NCBI GenBank assembly: GCA_016195985.1 | Contig: JACPYP010000011.1 | Location: forward strand, 124,001 to 188,000 | Direction of reading: 5' to 3' | Source: Acidobacteriota bacterium | GTDB taxonomy: Bacteria > Acidobacteriota > Holophagae > Holophagales > Holophagaceae | Length of the DNA: 64,000 nucleotides | Part shown: positions 16,973 through 24,603 of the stretch, in pieces | How positions within the stretch are numbered: the stretch's first letter is position 1 | Layout: each line of letters starts with the position of its first letter | The notes under the pieces: generated by a model | The model's database searches: none | Seen by the model: only the letters and a program-made list of their open reading frames with translations | What the model was told of the DNA's origin: nothing | Position numbers and translations under genes: made by a program

Positions 16973-18274
16973 TCAGCGGGCTGGAACGAGGGACGGCGTG
17001 CTGATGAGCAGGAAGCGGTCCCAGGACCAGTCGGTGCCTTCAAGCAGGGAGAGCAGGGCCAGGCCCACACCCGTCGCGCCTTCCAGCAGGCCAGGCTCCG
17101 GGTGGTATTCCTGGACGGGACCTGGTTTTGCCGGATCGGGTGGACTGAAATGCAGGAAACCCGCGAAGCCGGTTCCCGGTTTATGGGAATCCAGCACATG
17201 CTGGAGGTAGGCCCGGCCCGCGGCCAGGAAGAGCGGGTCGCCCGTGGCCCGGTGCAGACGGTTGAAGATGTGAAGGTTCCCCGCGCTGCCATGGCAGAGC
17301 GAAACATCCATCACGCCCGAGTCCTCGACGGACCTGGAAGCCGCCAGCCGAGCCAGGCTCAAGGCCAGGGCCTCCCAGCGGACATTTCCGGCGAGGTGGG
17401 CGGTGTTCAGCATGGCCATGGAGGCGCCCAGGTCGCCGTAGCACCATGCGACGCGGTTGGGGGTTGGGGGGGCCTGATCCATCTCGACCGGACACCAGCC
17501 CGCGAGGTAGGCGCCGTTTTCGGGATCCTGCAGCTGGGTCTTCAGCCAGGCCATGCCCCCTGTCAGCAAACGGCCTGATCGGTTCGGGGAGATGCCCGCG
17601 GCCGCCATGGCCGCCAGGAGATGGAGCACGCCTGGAATGCCGTGGGCCAATCCGAGGTTCAGGTAGCCGTGGGGTGCTTGCTCCAGCTGCCAGGCTGGCA
17701 GTCGCTCCGGTGGGGTCACCCAGGCGAGGCCTGGTTCCCGGGGCGTGGCCTTGGCCTCGAGCCTGTCCAGCACCTTTTCCAGGATCCGCCGTCCAGAAGG
17801 CCTGGGCAGCCGTTCCAGGCCGTAGACGCCCCACCCCACCAGGCCCGAGATGAGATCGTATTCCTCGGTCCACCGACCCGTTTCAAGGTGTTCCAGAAGG
17901 ATGTCGTCCATGCTGGCATTGGGATCCTCGTCCATGTCCAGGAACACCTGACGGTTCAGGTGTTCGATGGACCAGGCGATGCCCAGGTAACCCCCATAGA
18001 GCATCGGCAACGGGGCTTGAACCACCTTTTCCACGGCCATGCCGAGCAGGTCCTGCGCCCGCGTCCGCATGTCCTCGAAGCCGTCGCGCAGCGACAGGTG
18101 GCCTAGGAGGAGCGCGGCGCCAGACAGGCCCGAGGTCAGGCTTGGTCCCAACTGATCCCGGGCTTCCCAAAGGGCCTCGGCGATGGATTCCACCAAGCCA
18201 AGGATGCGCGCCTGCCGAGCCGAGGATGTGGCAATGGTTTGGCGTTTCGTGGTCAGGGGGGGGACAGCCGTCAC
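16973..18274 (-). CDS. lanC: Lanthionine synthetase C-like cyclase (LanC)
   Basis: A 433-residue LanC. Zinc ligands are visible as Cys in AWCYGDLGAS and Cys-His in VSLCHGSAGNL, and the catalytic-His motif as LAHGIPGVLH. The repeating Gly-rich helical turns (GLSGAALLLGHL, GLVGWGVYGLE, LEGATGVGLALL) match the alpha/alpha toroid fold. It would add Cys thiols to dehydro-residues to form (methyl)lanthionine rings. GTG 18274 is chosen because AAGGA sits about 8 nt upstream; an in-frame ATG at 18340 has no site. It is the first gene of the biosynthesis/export operon, so the precursor gene would normally be expected just upstream, but that gap holds none. Confidence 0.94.
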   Translation of the reverse strand: MTAVPPLTTKRQTIATSSARQARILGLVESIAEALWEARDQLGPSLTSGLSGAALLLGHLSLRDGFEDMRTRAQDLLGMAVEKVVQAPLPMLYGGYLGIAWSIEHLNRQVFLDMDEDPNASMDDILLEHLETGRWTEEYDLISGLVGWGVYGLERLPRPSGRRILEKVLDRLEAKATPREPGLAWVTPPERLPAWQLEQAPHGYLNLGLAHGIPGVLHLLAAMAAAGISPNRSGRLLTGGMAWLKTQLQDPENGAYLAGWCPVEMDQAPPTPNRVAWCYGDLGASMAMLNTAHLAGNVRWEALALSLARLAASRSVEDSGVMDVSLCHGSAGNLHIFNRLHRATGDPLFLAAGRAYLQHVLDSHKPGTGFAGFLHFSPPDPAKPGPVQEYHPEPGLLEGATGVGLALLSLLEGTDWSWDRFLLISTPSLVPAR

Positions 18275-18468
18275 GTTCGCATCCTTGGGTCGATGATGGT
18301 TGGGACGAAATATCGAACACTCCAGGCGAACGCACGCCACAGATGGAACGTCCGGCGTGTTTTGGCTCTAGGGAGGTTTAAGGACTCTGAAGCCGGGCTC
18401 TGCCCAGGCCAAGATCCACTTCCAAGATTTCCGACTGGTCCACTTGACAAGTGCGACTGGCAGGCGCG
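18275..18468. promoter_or_regulatory. Upstream region of lan operon with a 13-bp inverted repeat
   Basis: This 194-bp gap between the dinB stop and the lanC start should hold the lan promoter. A palindrome, CACTTG-A-CAAGTG (18441-18453), is the only clear symmetrical element and could be a regulator site. No ORF with a ribosome site and a Ser/Thr/Cys-rich C-terminus is found on either strand. Confidence 0.4.
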
Positions 18469-19632
18469 TTAAAGGCCGAACAGCCCCGGTTCACGGGTCG
18501 AGTTGTCGCTTTCGGAGGGCGCAGGTGGGGCGTCCCCCGGCCGCACCAGGGCCCCGGCCCGGAGGCCCAGCAGGCGGATCCGCCGGTCCAGGAGCACGCG
18601 CCTAAGGCAGGCCCGCGCCGCATCCCGGAGCGCCTCCGCGCTGGCGACCGGTAAGGCCAGGGTGTGATCACGGGTGATGGTGGAGAAATCTTCGAAGCGG
18701 AGCTTGATGCCGACGCATCCGGTCAGGCAGTTCTTGCGGGCGAGATCCTGGGCGAGACGTTCGCAGAGATCGAGGAGGATGCGGGTGAGGGCCTCCCGGT
18801 CCTGGCGGGGGTGGAGGTCCCGCTCGAAGGTAGTTTCGCGGCTGATGGATTTTGGCTCGCGGAAAGTCGTCACCGGACGCTCGTCGCGGCCGTGGGCGGC
18901 CTCGTACATCCAGACTCCGTAGCTCCCGCCGAAATGCTCCACCAGCCAGGCGGGGGCAGCCGCCGCCAGTTCGCCGATGGTGCGGATGCCGAGACCTTCA
19001 AGTTTGGCGCTGGCCTTGGGCCCGATGCCGTTCACCGCGGAGCAGGGCAGGGGCCAGATCCGGCTGGAGATGTCTTCCAGCCCCAGGATGGTGATGCCGT
19101 CGGGTTTCTGGAGCTCGGAGGCCAGTTTGGACAACAACTTGTTGGGGGTGATGCCAATGGAGCAGGTCAGGCCCGTGGTTTCCCGCACCGCGGCCTTGAG
19201 CCGGAGGGCCAACTCCCGGGACTCGCCGGGCAGCTCCGTCAGATCGATGTAGATTTCGTCGATGCCGCGGTCCTCGATGCAGGGGGCGAGTTCCGCCACG
19301 GCGGCCTTGAAGGCCCGGGATACCCGGCTGTAGGCCTCGAAATGGGCGGGCAGAAGGATGGCTTCCGGCGCCAGGGCGGCGGCCTTCATCAGGCCCATGC
19401 CCGAGCGCACGCCAAGGGCCCGGGCCTCGTAGGTGGCCGTCGTGGCCACGCCGCGGCCCACGTAGTGCTTCAGTTTCGGGAGGGCGCCGCCTGGCGCGGG
19501 GACGCTCGCGCGCCTGCCTCCCACCACCACTGGAAGCCCCCTCAGCTCTGGATGCTCCAGCAGTTCCACGGAGGCGAAGAAGGCATCCATGTCCAGGTGC
19601 GCGATGCGGCGAGGGGCGGTCGGTCCGGTCAT
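18469..19632 (-). CDS. dinB: DNA polymerase IV (Y-family)
   Basis: A 387-residue translesion polymerase. N-terminal HLDMDAFFASVE supplies the first catalytic Asp; the Asp-Glu pair is in DRGIDEIYIDLTEL. Other family sequences are RSGMGLMKAAALAPEA, GITPNKLLSKLASELQKPDG and the helix-hairpin-helix LGIRTIGELAAAA. The little-finger domain is at the C-terminus. ATG 19632 follows AAGAGG by 7 nt. It belongs to error-prone damage tolerance. It is read towards the lan operon but separated from it by 194 bp; no SOS box is obvious. Confidence 0.95.
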   Translation of the reverse strand: MTGPTAPRRIAHLDMDAFFASVELLEHPELRGLPVVVGGRRASVPAPGGALPKLKHYVGRGVATTATYEARALGVRSGMGLMKAAALAPEAILLPAHFEAYSRVSRAFKAAVAELAPCIEDRGIDEIYIDLTELPGESRELALRLKAAVRETTGLTCSIGITPNKLLSKLASELQKPDGITILGLEDISSRIWPLPCSAVNGIGPKASAKLEGLGIRTIGELAAAAPAWLVEHFGGSYGVWMYEAAHGRDERPVTTFREPKSISRETTFERDLHPRQDREALTRILLDLCERLAQDLARKNCLTGCVGIKLRFEDFSTITRDHTLALPVASAEALRDAARACLRRVLLDRRIRLLGLRAGALVRPGDAPPAPSESDNSTREPGLFGL

Positions 19633-19849
19633 CGGTGGCCTCTTCAGAATCAGTATGACGAAATTTAGACGAATGGCCAGAAGAGGTTCCGTTCCAGATT
19701 GCAGGTTTAGGCCAGAAGTCCGGAGCAATAGGCAAACGGCCAGTCGCTCACCTTTCTACGCTTTCCTAGGCCGTTCATGGCGGACGGTGGCCGGATGCGA
19801 ATCCGCGCGGGCAGGGCCGGTGGAATCGGCCCCCTCCTTGGAGCTTGAG

Positions 19850-20905
19850 ATGACCATGAATGTGCTTGGATACGCCGCTGCATCACCCGCCGCTGACCTG
19901 GCCCCCTACCGCTTCGACCGGCGGGATCCCCGCCCCGATGATGTGGTGATCGACATCCTCTACTGCGGCGTCTGCCACTCGGACCTGCACACCGCGCGGA
20001 ACGACTGGGGCTGGAGCAGCTACCCGATCGTTCCCGGCCACGAGATCATCGGTCGCGTCCGGGAGGTGGGCTCCGCCGTGACCCGCTTCAAGGCTGGCGA
20101 TGCTGTCGGAGTCGGCTGCATGGTGGATTCCTGCCGCCACTGCGCGCCCTGCGAAAAAGGGACGGAGCAGTACTGCGCCGAGGGCTCCACCTACACCTAC
20201 GGAGGCGTGGACCGGCATGACCACCGGCCCACCCAGGGGGGCTACTCCGAAGCCATCGTCGTGTCGGACCGCTTCGTGCTGAAAGTCCCTGAGAGCCTCG
20301 ATCTCAAGGCTGCCGCGCCGCTGCTCTGCGCGGGGATCACCACCTGGTCCCCTCTGCGCCACTGGAAGGCGGGGAAGGGCAGCCAGGTGGCCATCACGGG
20401 TCTCGGAGGCCTCGGCCACATGGGGCTGAAACTGGCCAAAGCCCTGGGCGCCGAAGTGACCCTCTTCACCCGGTCCGGAGGAAAGGAATCGGACGCCCGC
20501 CGCCTGGGGGCCGACCGGATCGTGATATCCACGGATCCGGCCCAGATGGCCGCCGTGAAAAGCCGGTTCGATCTGATCATCGATACCGTTCCCTACGTCC
20601 ACGATCTGAACCCCTACATTCCAACCCTGGCCACGGACGGCACGCTGGCGCTGGTGGGCTACCTGGGCGGGCTGGAGCCCGCGCTGAACACCGCACCCAT
20701 GGTGCTCGGGCGGAAAACCGTGGCGGGCTCTCTGATCGGCGGCATCGCCGAGACGCAAGAGATGCTCGATTTCTGCGGAGCGCACTGCATCGTCTCCGAC
20801 GTGGAAGTGATTCGCATGCAGGACATCAACGGCGCCTACGAGCGCCTGCTCAAGAGCGACGTGAAATACCGCTTCGTCATCGACATGGCTTCTCTGAAGG
20901 GCTGA
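19850..20905 (+). CDS. NAD(P)-dependent zinc alcohol dehydrogenase (YahK/CAD-like)
   Basis: A 351-residue medium-chain dehydrogenase. Catalytic zinc ligands are in YCGVCHSDLH and GHEIIGRV; the structural zinc loop has four cysteines in CMVDSCRHCAPCEKGTEQYC. The Rossmann fold is ITGLGGLGHMGLKLAKALGA. It resembles the cinnamyl-alcohol/aldehyde reductase branch (YahK, AdhC-type) that reduces aldehydes with NADPH. ATG 19850 follows GGAG by 6 nt. The next plus-strand elements are an aldo/keto reductase remnant and an AraC regulator, an arrangement like the YqhC-YqhD-DkgA aldehyde-detoxification set of E. coli. The 217-bp region before it (19633-19849) should hold divergent promoters for it and dinB. 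Confidence 0.93.
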   Translation: MTMNVLGYAAASPAADLAPYRFDRRDPRPDDVVIDILYCGVCHSDLHTARNDWGWSSYPIVPGHEIIGRVREVGSAVTRFKAGDAVGVGCMVDSCRHCAPCEKGTEQYCAEGSTYTYGGVDRHDHRPTQGGYSEAIVVSDRFVLKVPESLDLKAAAPLLCAGITTWSPLRHWKAGKGSQVAITGLGGLGHMGLKLAKALGAEVTLFTRSGGKESDARRLGADRIVISTDPAQMAAVKSRFDLIIDTVPYVHDLNPYIPTLATDGTLALVGYLGGLEPALNTAPMVLGRKTVAGSLIGGIAETQEMLDFCGAHCIVSDVEVIRMQDINGAYERLLKSDVKYRFVIDMASLKG

Positions 20906-20944
20906 CACCCCGCTGGCGGTTGCGCCCCGACAAAGAGAAACGCG

Positions 20945-21073
20945 ATGAAGAAGCGGACACCCGGCAACCACCTGGATGATTCGGCCCATGGCCTTGGCTG
21001 CATGGGGCTGAGCTTCGGGCTTGGTCCCGCGGTCGGCAAACAGGACGGCGTCCCCTTCGTCCGCAGCGCCAGA
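20945..21073 (+). pseudogene. Truncated aldo/keto reductase, N-terminal remnant
   Basis: The reading frame from ATG 20945 begins MKKRTPGNHLDDSAHGLGC and continues MGLSFGLGPAVGKQDG. This is the start of a YajO/AKR-type aldo/keto reductase (family form: LGLGCMGMSFGYGP, then KQE). Similarity stops after about 43 residues (VRSARD); the rest of the frame, to 21181, is unrelated and the TIM-barrel catalytic residues are absent. It sits between an alcohol dehydrogenase and an AraC regulator, where a working aldo/keto reductase is often found. I infer an internal deletion that removed nearly all of the gene. Confidence 0.75.
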
Positions 21074-21184
21074 GACCTGCAGGCCACCGATGATGCCACC
21101 TCACCCTGCGCGGCAGGGCGGTGGGAGCTTCGGCGGGCCTCAGGTTCTGGCGTGCGGGACGGGTTCGAAAGGCGACAATGAGTC

Positions 21185-22156
21185 ATGGCTCAGATGATGG
21201 CTGTCCCCTTTCCGAGCGCCGGTGAACCGAATCCGCATCAGACGGATTTGGGCCGGCTCGCGGAGCTGCTGAAGGCTCATGCGCCCTACGACGGCGTCTT
21301 CGAGCTGCGCCTTCCCGGGGTGTTCATCAGCCGCGCCTCCGGCGTGAACAAGGCTTTCCACCATGCGGTGCAAAGTCCCGCCCTGTGCCTGATCGCCCAG
21401 GGAGCCAAACGGGTGGTGCTGGGCCAAGACGTCTTCGAATACGACGCCTCCCGAATGCTCGTCTATTCCGTGGACGTGCCGGTGGCGGCCCAGATCACCG
21501 AGGCCAGCCTGGACCGGCCCTACCTGGGCCTGAGGCTGGATCTGGATCCCTCCCGGATCGCCGAGCTGACCTCCAAGGTTTATCCCCTCGGCCTCCCCCG
21601 CCGCGAGGAGGGCCACGCCATCTGCGTCGACCAGGCGGACAACCACGTGCTCAACGCCGTGGCGAGGCTCCTGGGACTGGCCTCCCAGCCCGGCGAAGCC
21701 GATCTCCTCGCACCGCTGGTCATCGACGAAATCCTGATCCGGCTGCTGCGCAGCCCCCTGGGCCGCCGCGTGGCCTTGATCGGCCAGGAGGAGGGGCGCC
21801 TGCACGGGGTTTCCAAAGCCGTGGCCTGGGTGCGGACGAACTTCGACAAGCCGCTGGACGTCGAACGGCTGGCGGCTCTGGTTCACATGAGCGCCTCTTC
21901 TTTTCATAAGCATTTCAAGGCCGTCACGTCGCTGAGCCCCCTGCAGTACCAGAAGGCGCTCCGCCTGCAGGAAGCCAGACGCCTCATGCTCCACACCCAG
22001 CTCGATGCCGGGCTGGCCGGGCAGCGGGTGGGCTATCAGAGCGCCTCGCAGTTCTCCCGCGAGTACGGCCGGTACTTCGGAAACACCCCCACCAAGGACG
22101 TGGCCCAGCTGCGCGAACAAACCGCGCTCTCGGGAACGGGTTCCTCCGAGGCCTGA
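21185..22156 (+). CDS. AraC-family transcriptional regulator (AraC_N type, YqhC-like)
   Basis: A 323-residue regulator. The N-terminal AraC_N domain (about 35-190) contains SPALCLIAQGAKRVVLGQDV and MLVYSVDVPVAAQITEAS. Two helix-turn-helix units are at the C-terminus: DVERLAALVHMSASSFHKHF and VGYQSASQFSREYGRYFG. Members near alcohol dehydrogenase/aldo-keto reductase pairs, such as E. coli YqhC, activate them in response to aldehydes, so control of the upstream dehydrogenase is likely. ATG 21185 is the first good start, although a clear ribosome site is lacking. Confidence 0.92.
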   Translation: MAQMMAVPFPSAGEPNPHQTDLGRLAELLKAHAPYDGVFELRLPGVFISRASGVNKAFHHAVQSPALCLIAQGAKRVVLGQDVFEYDASRMLVYSVDVPVAAQITEASLDRPYLGLRLDLDPSRIAELTSKVYPLGLPRREEGHAICVDQADNHVLNAVARLLGLASQPGEADLLAPLVIDEILIRLLRSPLGRRVALIGQEEGRLHGVSKAVAWVRTNFDKPLDVERLAALVHMSASSFHKHFKAVTSLSPLQYQKALRLQEARRLMLHTQLDAGLAGQRVGYQSASQFSREYGRYFGNTPTKDVAQLREQTALSGTGSSEA

Positions 22157-22161
22157 GCCGT

Positions 22162-22371
22162 CTACTGCTCAAGGACCTTTGGGGTGTTCAGAAACCCGAT
22201 CCAAGTTCGAATGGCCAGCGTTGCTTCCGGGAGTTCGATTCGCGGTCCCCAGAACATGCCTCCGATGGCCTTATGAAAGGCTTGAATGCTGGCCGACCTG
22301 TCATCATCCGCCGGGTTGAAGGCAGGATCATCCGTGCTTGGTGCCCACCGGATTTGCCTTTCCTCGATCAT
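22162..22371 (-). CDS. Small hypothetical protein
   Basis: A 69-residue ORF (starts MIEERQIRWAPSTDD, ends NTPKVLEQ), convergent with the AraC gene and 5 bp from its stop. AAGGA lies 4-5 nt before ATG 22371, and a 22-bp inverted repeat precedes that. Composition is ordinary for a soluble protein, with no signal peptide, membrane helix or recognised motif. It could instead be a spurious ORF in an intergenic region; the ribosome site is the main support. Confidence 0.4.
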   Translation of the reverse strand: MIEERQIRWAPSTDDPAFNPADDDRSASIQAFHKAIGGMFWGPRIELPEATLAIRTWIGFLNTPKVLEQ

Positions 22372-22380
22372 TTTTCCTTG

Positions 22381-22402
22381 ATGAGGTGGGATGGCACCTC
22401 AT
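22381..22402. repeat. Inverted repeat ATGAGGTG-N6-CACCTCAT
   Basis: Perfect 8-bp arms around GGATGG, 9 bp upstream of the small ORF start at 22371. It has no T-tract on either side, so an operator or mRNA hairpin is more likely than a terminator. The remainder of 22403-22516 shows nothing further. Confidence 0.5.
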
Positions 22403-22516
22403 ATCCAGCCAGCTCGGGAAACGTGAGATTTCCCTCGCAGCTCACCGCAACCGATTGAGCCCGAAGGGACACGGCCCCACTCCTGACCCTCGAAAACAGG
22501 CTGGGAGCAAAGAGCG

Positions 22517-24154
22517 TCAGACGGGATCCTTCCACTCCTCGGGCATCAGGATTCGCGCGTCCAATCCGGCATGTTCCTTCAGGAGGAACAGCAGGTTCCC
22601 CCCGTCGAGCAGCTCCATCGGCTTGCCATTGGCGAAATCGAAGGCCGCCTTCCCGTAGCCGCTGGTGGTTACGAGGATGCCCTTGGAGGCGCCCTCGTTC
22701 TGCATCGTCCCGAACAGGTCGCGGACGGCACTGACGCCCACGGTGTTCTTGTAGCGCTTCGCCTGGATGACCACCTTCCCCCCGAAGATCGGCCGGGGAT
22801 CGAAGGCCACGCAGTCCACGCCGCCGTCCCGCGACGCCTGGGTCAGCCGCGTCTCCAGCCCCATTTTCGAGAACAGGTTCGTGATCAGCGACTCGAATTC
22901 GCTGGGCGTCAGGTCCATCAGGTTGGGGCGCTGGTCCAGGGATCCCAGGACGTCCGCCTCCTTGATGAAGCGGGGATCGACCATGTTGAACTCGACCAGT
23001 GGCCTCACGGGGGCCAGTTCCGCCGGGCTCTTGCTGAAGGACGCGCTCAGGGGCTGGAGCGCCGCCTGCGGATCCACGGCCGCCAGGTTCAGCACCAGGA
23101 ACGCGTCCCGCGTGGTCCGGATCGTGACCAGACAGGGGCGCACCGGCTGACCGGTGGCCGGGCTGATCGTATCGACGAACCCGTTGAACGCGATGGTCTC
23201 GACCTTCCCATGTGGGTCGGCCGCGAACAGCTCGTGGAGGCACCGCAGGGCCGTTCTGGCCACCACGGCCGCGTATATGGACCTCCGCTGCTTCTCGGGG
23301 AGTGCGGACTCGTTCACGCGGTCCCCGGTTTTCACGTAGGCGTATCCCTTCGTGGTGGGGATCACGGCGTCCATCTCAGGCAGGTCGTATTCGACGACGA
23401 GCTGCCGCGATTCCGGTACGAACGCCACCTTGGCGCCCTGCGGGAAGCCCTCGGGATAGGCGCTGTTCCCCAGGACCGCGGAGAAGTAGCCTTCCACGGC
23501 CTCGCGATCGCCAGCCTCGAAGGCCACCCTCCACTCGTCGATCTCGGCATTGTGCGCGTCGGCCACCTCCTGCGCCTGCCTGGCCTGGGCTCGGTGCTTC
23601 TCCCGAGCCTCGTCGATCGCCTTCAGTCGTGCGGTTTCCTGGCGCTCATGGGCCGCTTTGGCCGTGTCGAAGGACTGCCGGGCCTTGGTGAGGCGTTCGT
23701 CATACGCGCGTTGGGCGAACCCGGGCGTCCACCCGAGGATGGACATCGCCTTCGCAGGCTCGAACGCCTCCCAGGTGGGCGCCTTCGGAACGGTCTCCAG
23801 GGCCCCCAGCGAAAGCGGGGAGATCTTCGGCCGCATCTTCAGGGACTCGAAATCGATGGCTGTCCGCGTGGTCAGCGCGTTCGCGAGCAACCCCTCAAGT
23901 TCGCTGACCGTCTGCTCCAGGGCCTCGTTCATGGCCTCGACCTCGGCCTGGCGGGCCTCGACGTAAAGGCGCTTCCGTTCCCGCTCGTTCGCGGCGATGG
24001 ACCTTTCCAGGGCCTTCTGTGCCCTCTCGGCCTCGCGAACCGCGCGCATCTGGTTGCGGACCTGCCGCTCGCGCTCCCGCTGGCTGGCCTTGGCGGCCCG
24101 GTCCATCTGGCGGGCGACGCGGGTCATGGTGGTGAGGAAGCTGCGCGAGGACAT
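22517..24154 (-). CDS. Mrr-type restriction endonuclease with long coiled-coil N-terminus
   Basis: A 545-residue protein. The C-terminal 110 residues form an Mrr_cat (PD-(D/E)XK) domain: MDLTPSEFESLITNLFSKMG, then RDGGVDCVAF, the catalytic strand KVVIQAKRYK and GILVTTSGYGKAAFDFANGK. The first 210 residues are charged and Arg/Glu/Lys-rich (ASQRERERQVRNQMRAVREA), predicted coiled coil in two stretches; residues 215-430 form a middle domain I do not recognise. ATG 24154 follows GGAGG at 11 nt. Mrr proteins cut modified or foreign DNA, so a defence role is likely. No methyltransferase partner is near. It stands alone, about 250 bp outside the left border of the mobile element. Confidence 0.85.
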   Translation of the reverse strand: MSSRSFLTTMTRVARQMDRAAKASQRERERQVRNQMRAVREAERAQKALERSIAANERERKRLYVEARQAEVEAMNEALEQTVSELEGLLANALTTRTAIDFESLKMRPKISPLSLGALETVPKAPTWEAFEPAKAMSILGWTPGFAQRAYDERLTKARQSFDTAKAAHERQETARLKAIDEAREKHRAQARQAQEVADAHNAEIDEWRVAFEAGDREAVEGYFSAVLGNSAYPEGFPQGAKVAFVPESRQLVVEYDLPEMDAVIPTTKGYAYVKTGDRVNESALPEKQRRSIYAAVVARTALRCLHELFAADPHGKVETIAFNGFVDTISPATGQPVRPCLVTIRTTRDAFLVLNLAAVDPQAALQPLSASFSKSPAELAPVRPLVEFNMVDPRFIKEADVLGSLDQRPNLMDLTPSEFESLITNLFSKMGLETRLTQASRDGGVDCVAFDPRPIFGGKVVIQAKRYKNTVGVSAVRDLFGTMQNEGASKGILVTTSGYGKAAFDFANGKPMELLDGGNLLFLLKEHAGLDARILMPEEWKDPV

Positions 24155-24399
24155 GGCGGTTCGGACCTCCGGCCCGTCAGACGCGGGATTTCTCAGTGGT
24201 GACGGGATCGTTTGCACTGAGGATAACTCTCGGAGATTCGGATTTCTAAGACATCCTTGCGGTTGCATGCCTCAGGCCACGATATCCCGCACCAGTAGCG
24301 GGGGCGGTGATTTTGCGCGATTCGCTCTGGCCCATATGGTTATCGTGTCGTTCGCAACATGAATTGGTTCACGCCACACGATTTGGGTCGGCCTACAAA
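24155..24399. other. Intergenic region, nothing recognised
   Basis: About 245 bp between the Mrr-type gene and the old tRNA terminator. It should contain the promoter of the endonuclease gene. I see no ORF, tRNA or repeat. Confidence 0.4.
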
Positions 24400-24426
24400 A
24401 ACACCGGAGCGCTCGGCTCCGGTGTT
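24400..24426 (-). terminator. Displaced original terminator of tRNA-Met
   Basis: Perfect 11-bp stem AACACCGGAGC/GCTCCGGTGTT with a 5-nt loop, followed on the minus strand by TTTTTG. It lies 5 bp beyond the tRNA 3'-end fragment at 24432-24479, so before integration it would have ended the tRNA-Met transcript. The mobile element now separates it from the intact tRNA by 15.8 kb. Confidence 0.8.
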
Positions 24427-24431
24427 GGAAG

Positions 24432-24479
24432 TGGTGGCTGGAGGCAGACTCGAACTGCCGACCTAGGGATTATGAGACC
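24432..24479. repeat. Attachment site copy (left), 3' part of tRNA-Met
   Basis: These 48 bp are identical to 40239-40286 and correspond to the tRNA-Met 3' portion, from the anticodon-stem region to the encoded CCA. The bases just outside differ on both sides (24431 G against 40238 T; 24480 T against 40287 C), so the repeat is exactly 48 bp. It marks the left end of the integrated element. Confidence 0.93.
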
Positions 24480-24603
24480 TGATCCGTGACGTTTCTGCTT
24501 GTTTCTGGTTGTCGCAAGTATTGAAAATTAAGGCAAAAGAGACGCATAGGCACTTGCAGGAACATCGATTGGATGGATATTTGATGGACACGGCGGAGGA
24601 CCG

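Noticed and set aside
18343-18381. 12-codon ORF (MERPACFGSREV) considered as lanthipeptide precursor
   Set aside because: No ribosome site, no leader, only one Cys and one Ser, and on the strand opposite to the lan operon.
18444-18474. TTGACA ... TTAAAG promoter-like pair on the plus strand
   Set aside because: Spacing is 19 bp and it would point into the 3' end of dinB; the TTGACA is better explained as part of the CACTTG-A-CAAGTG palindrome.
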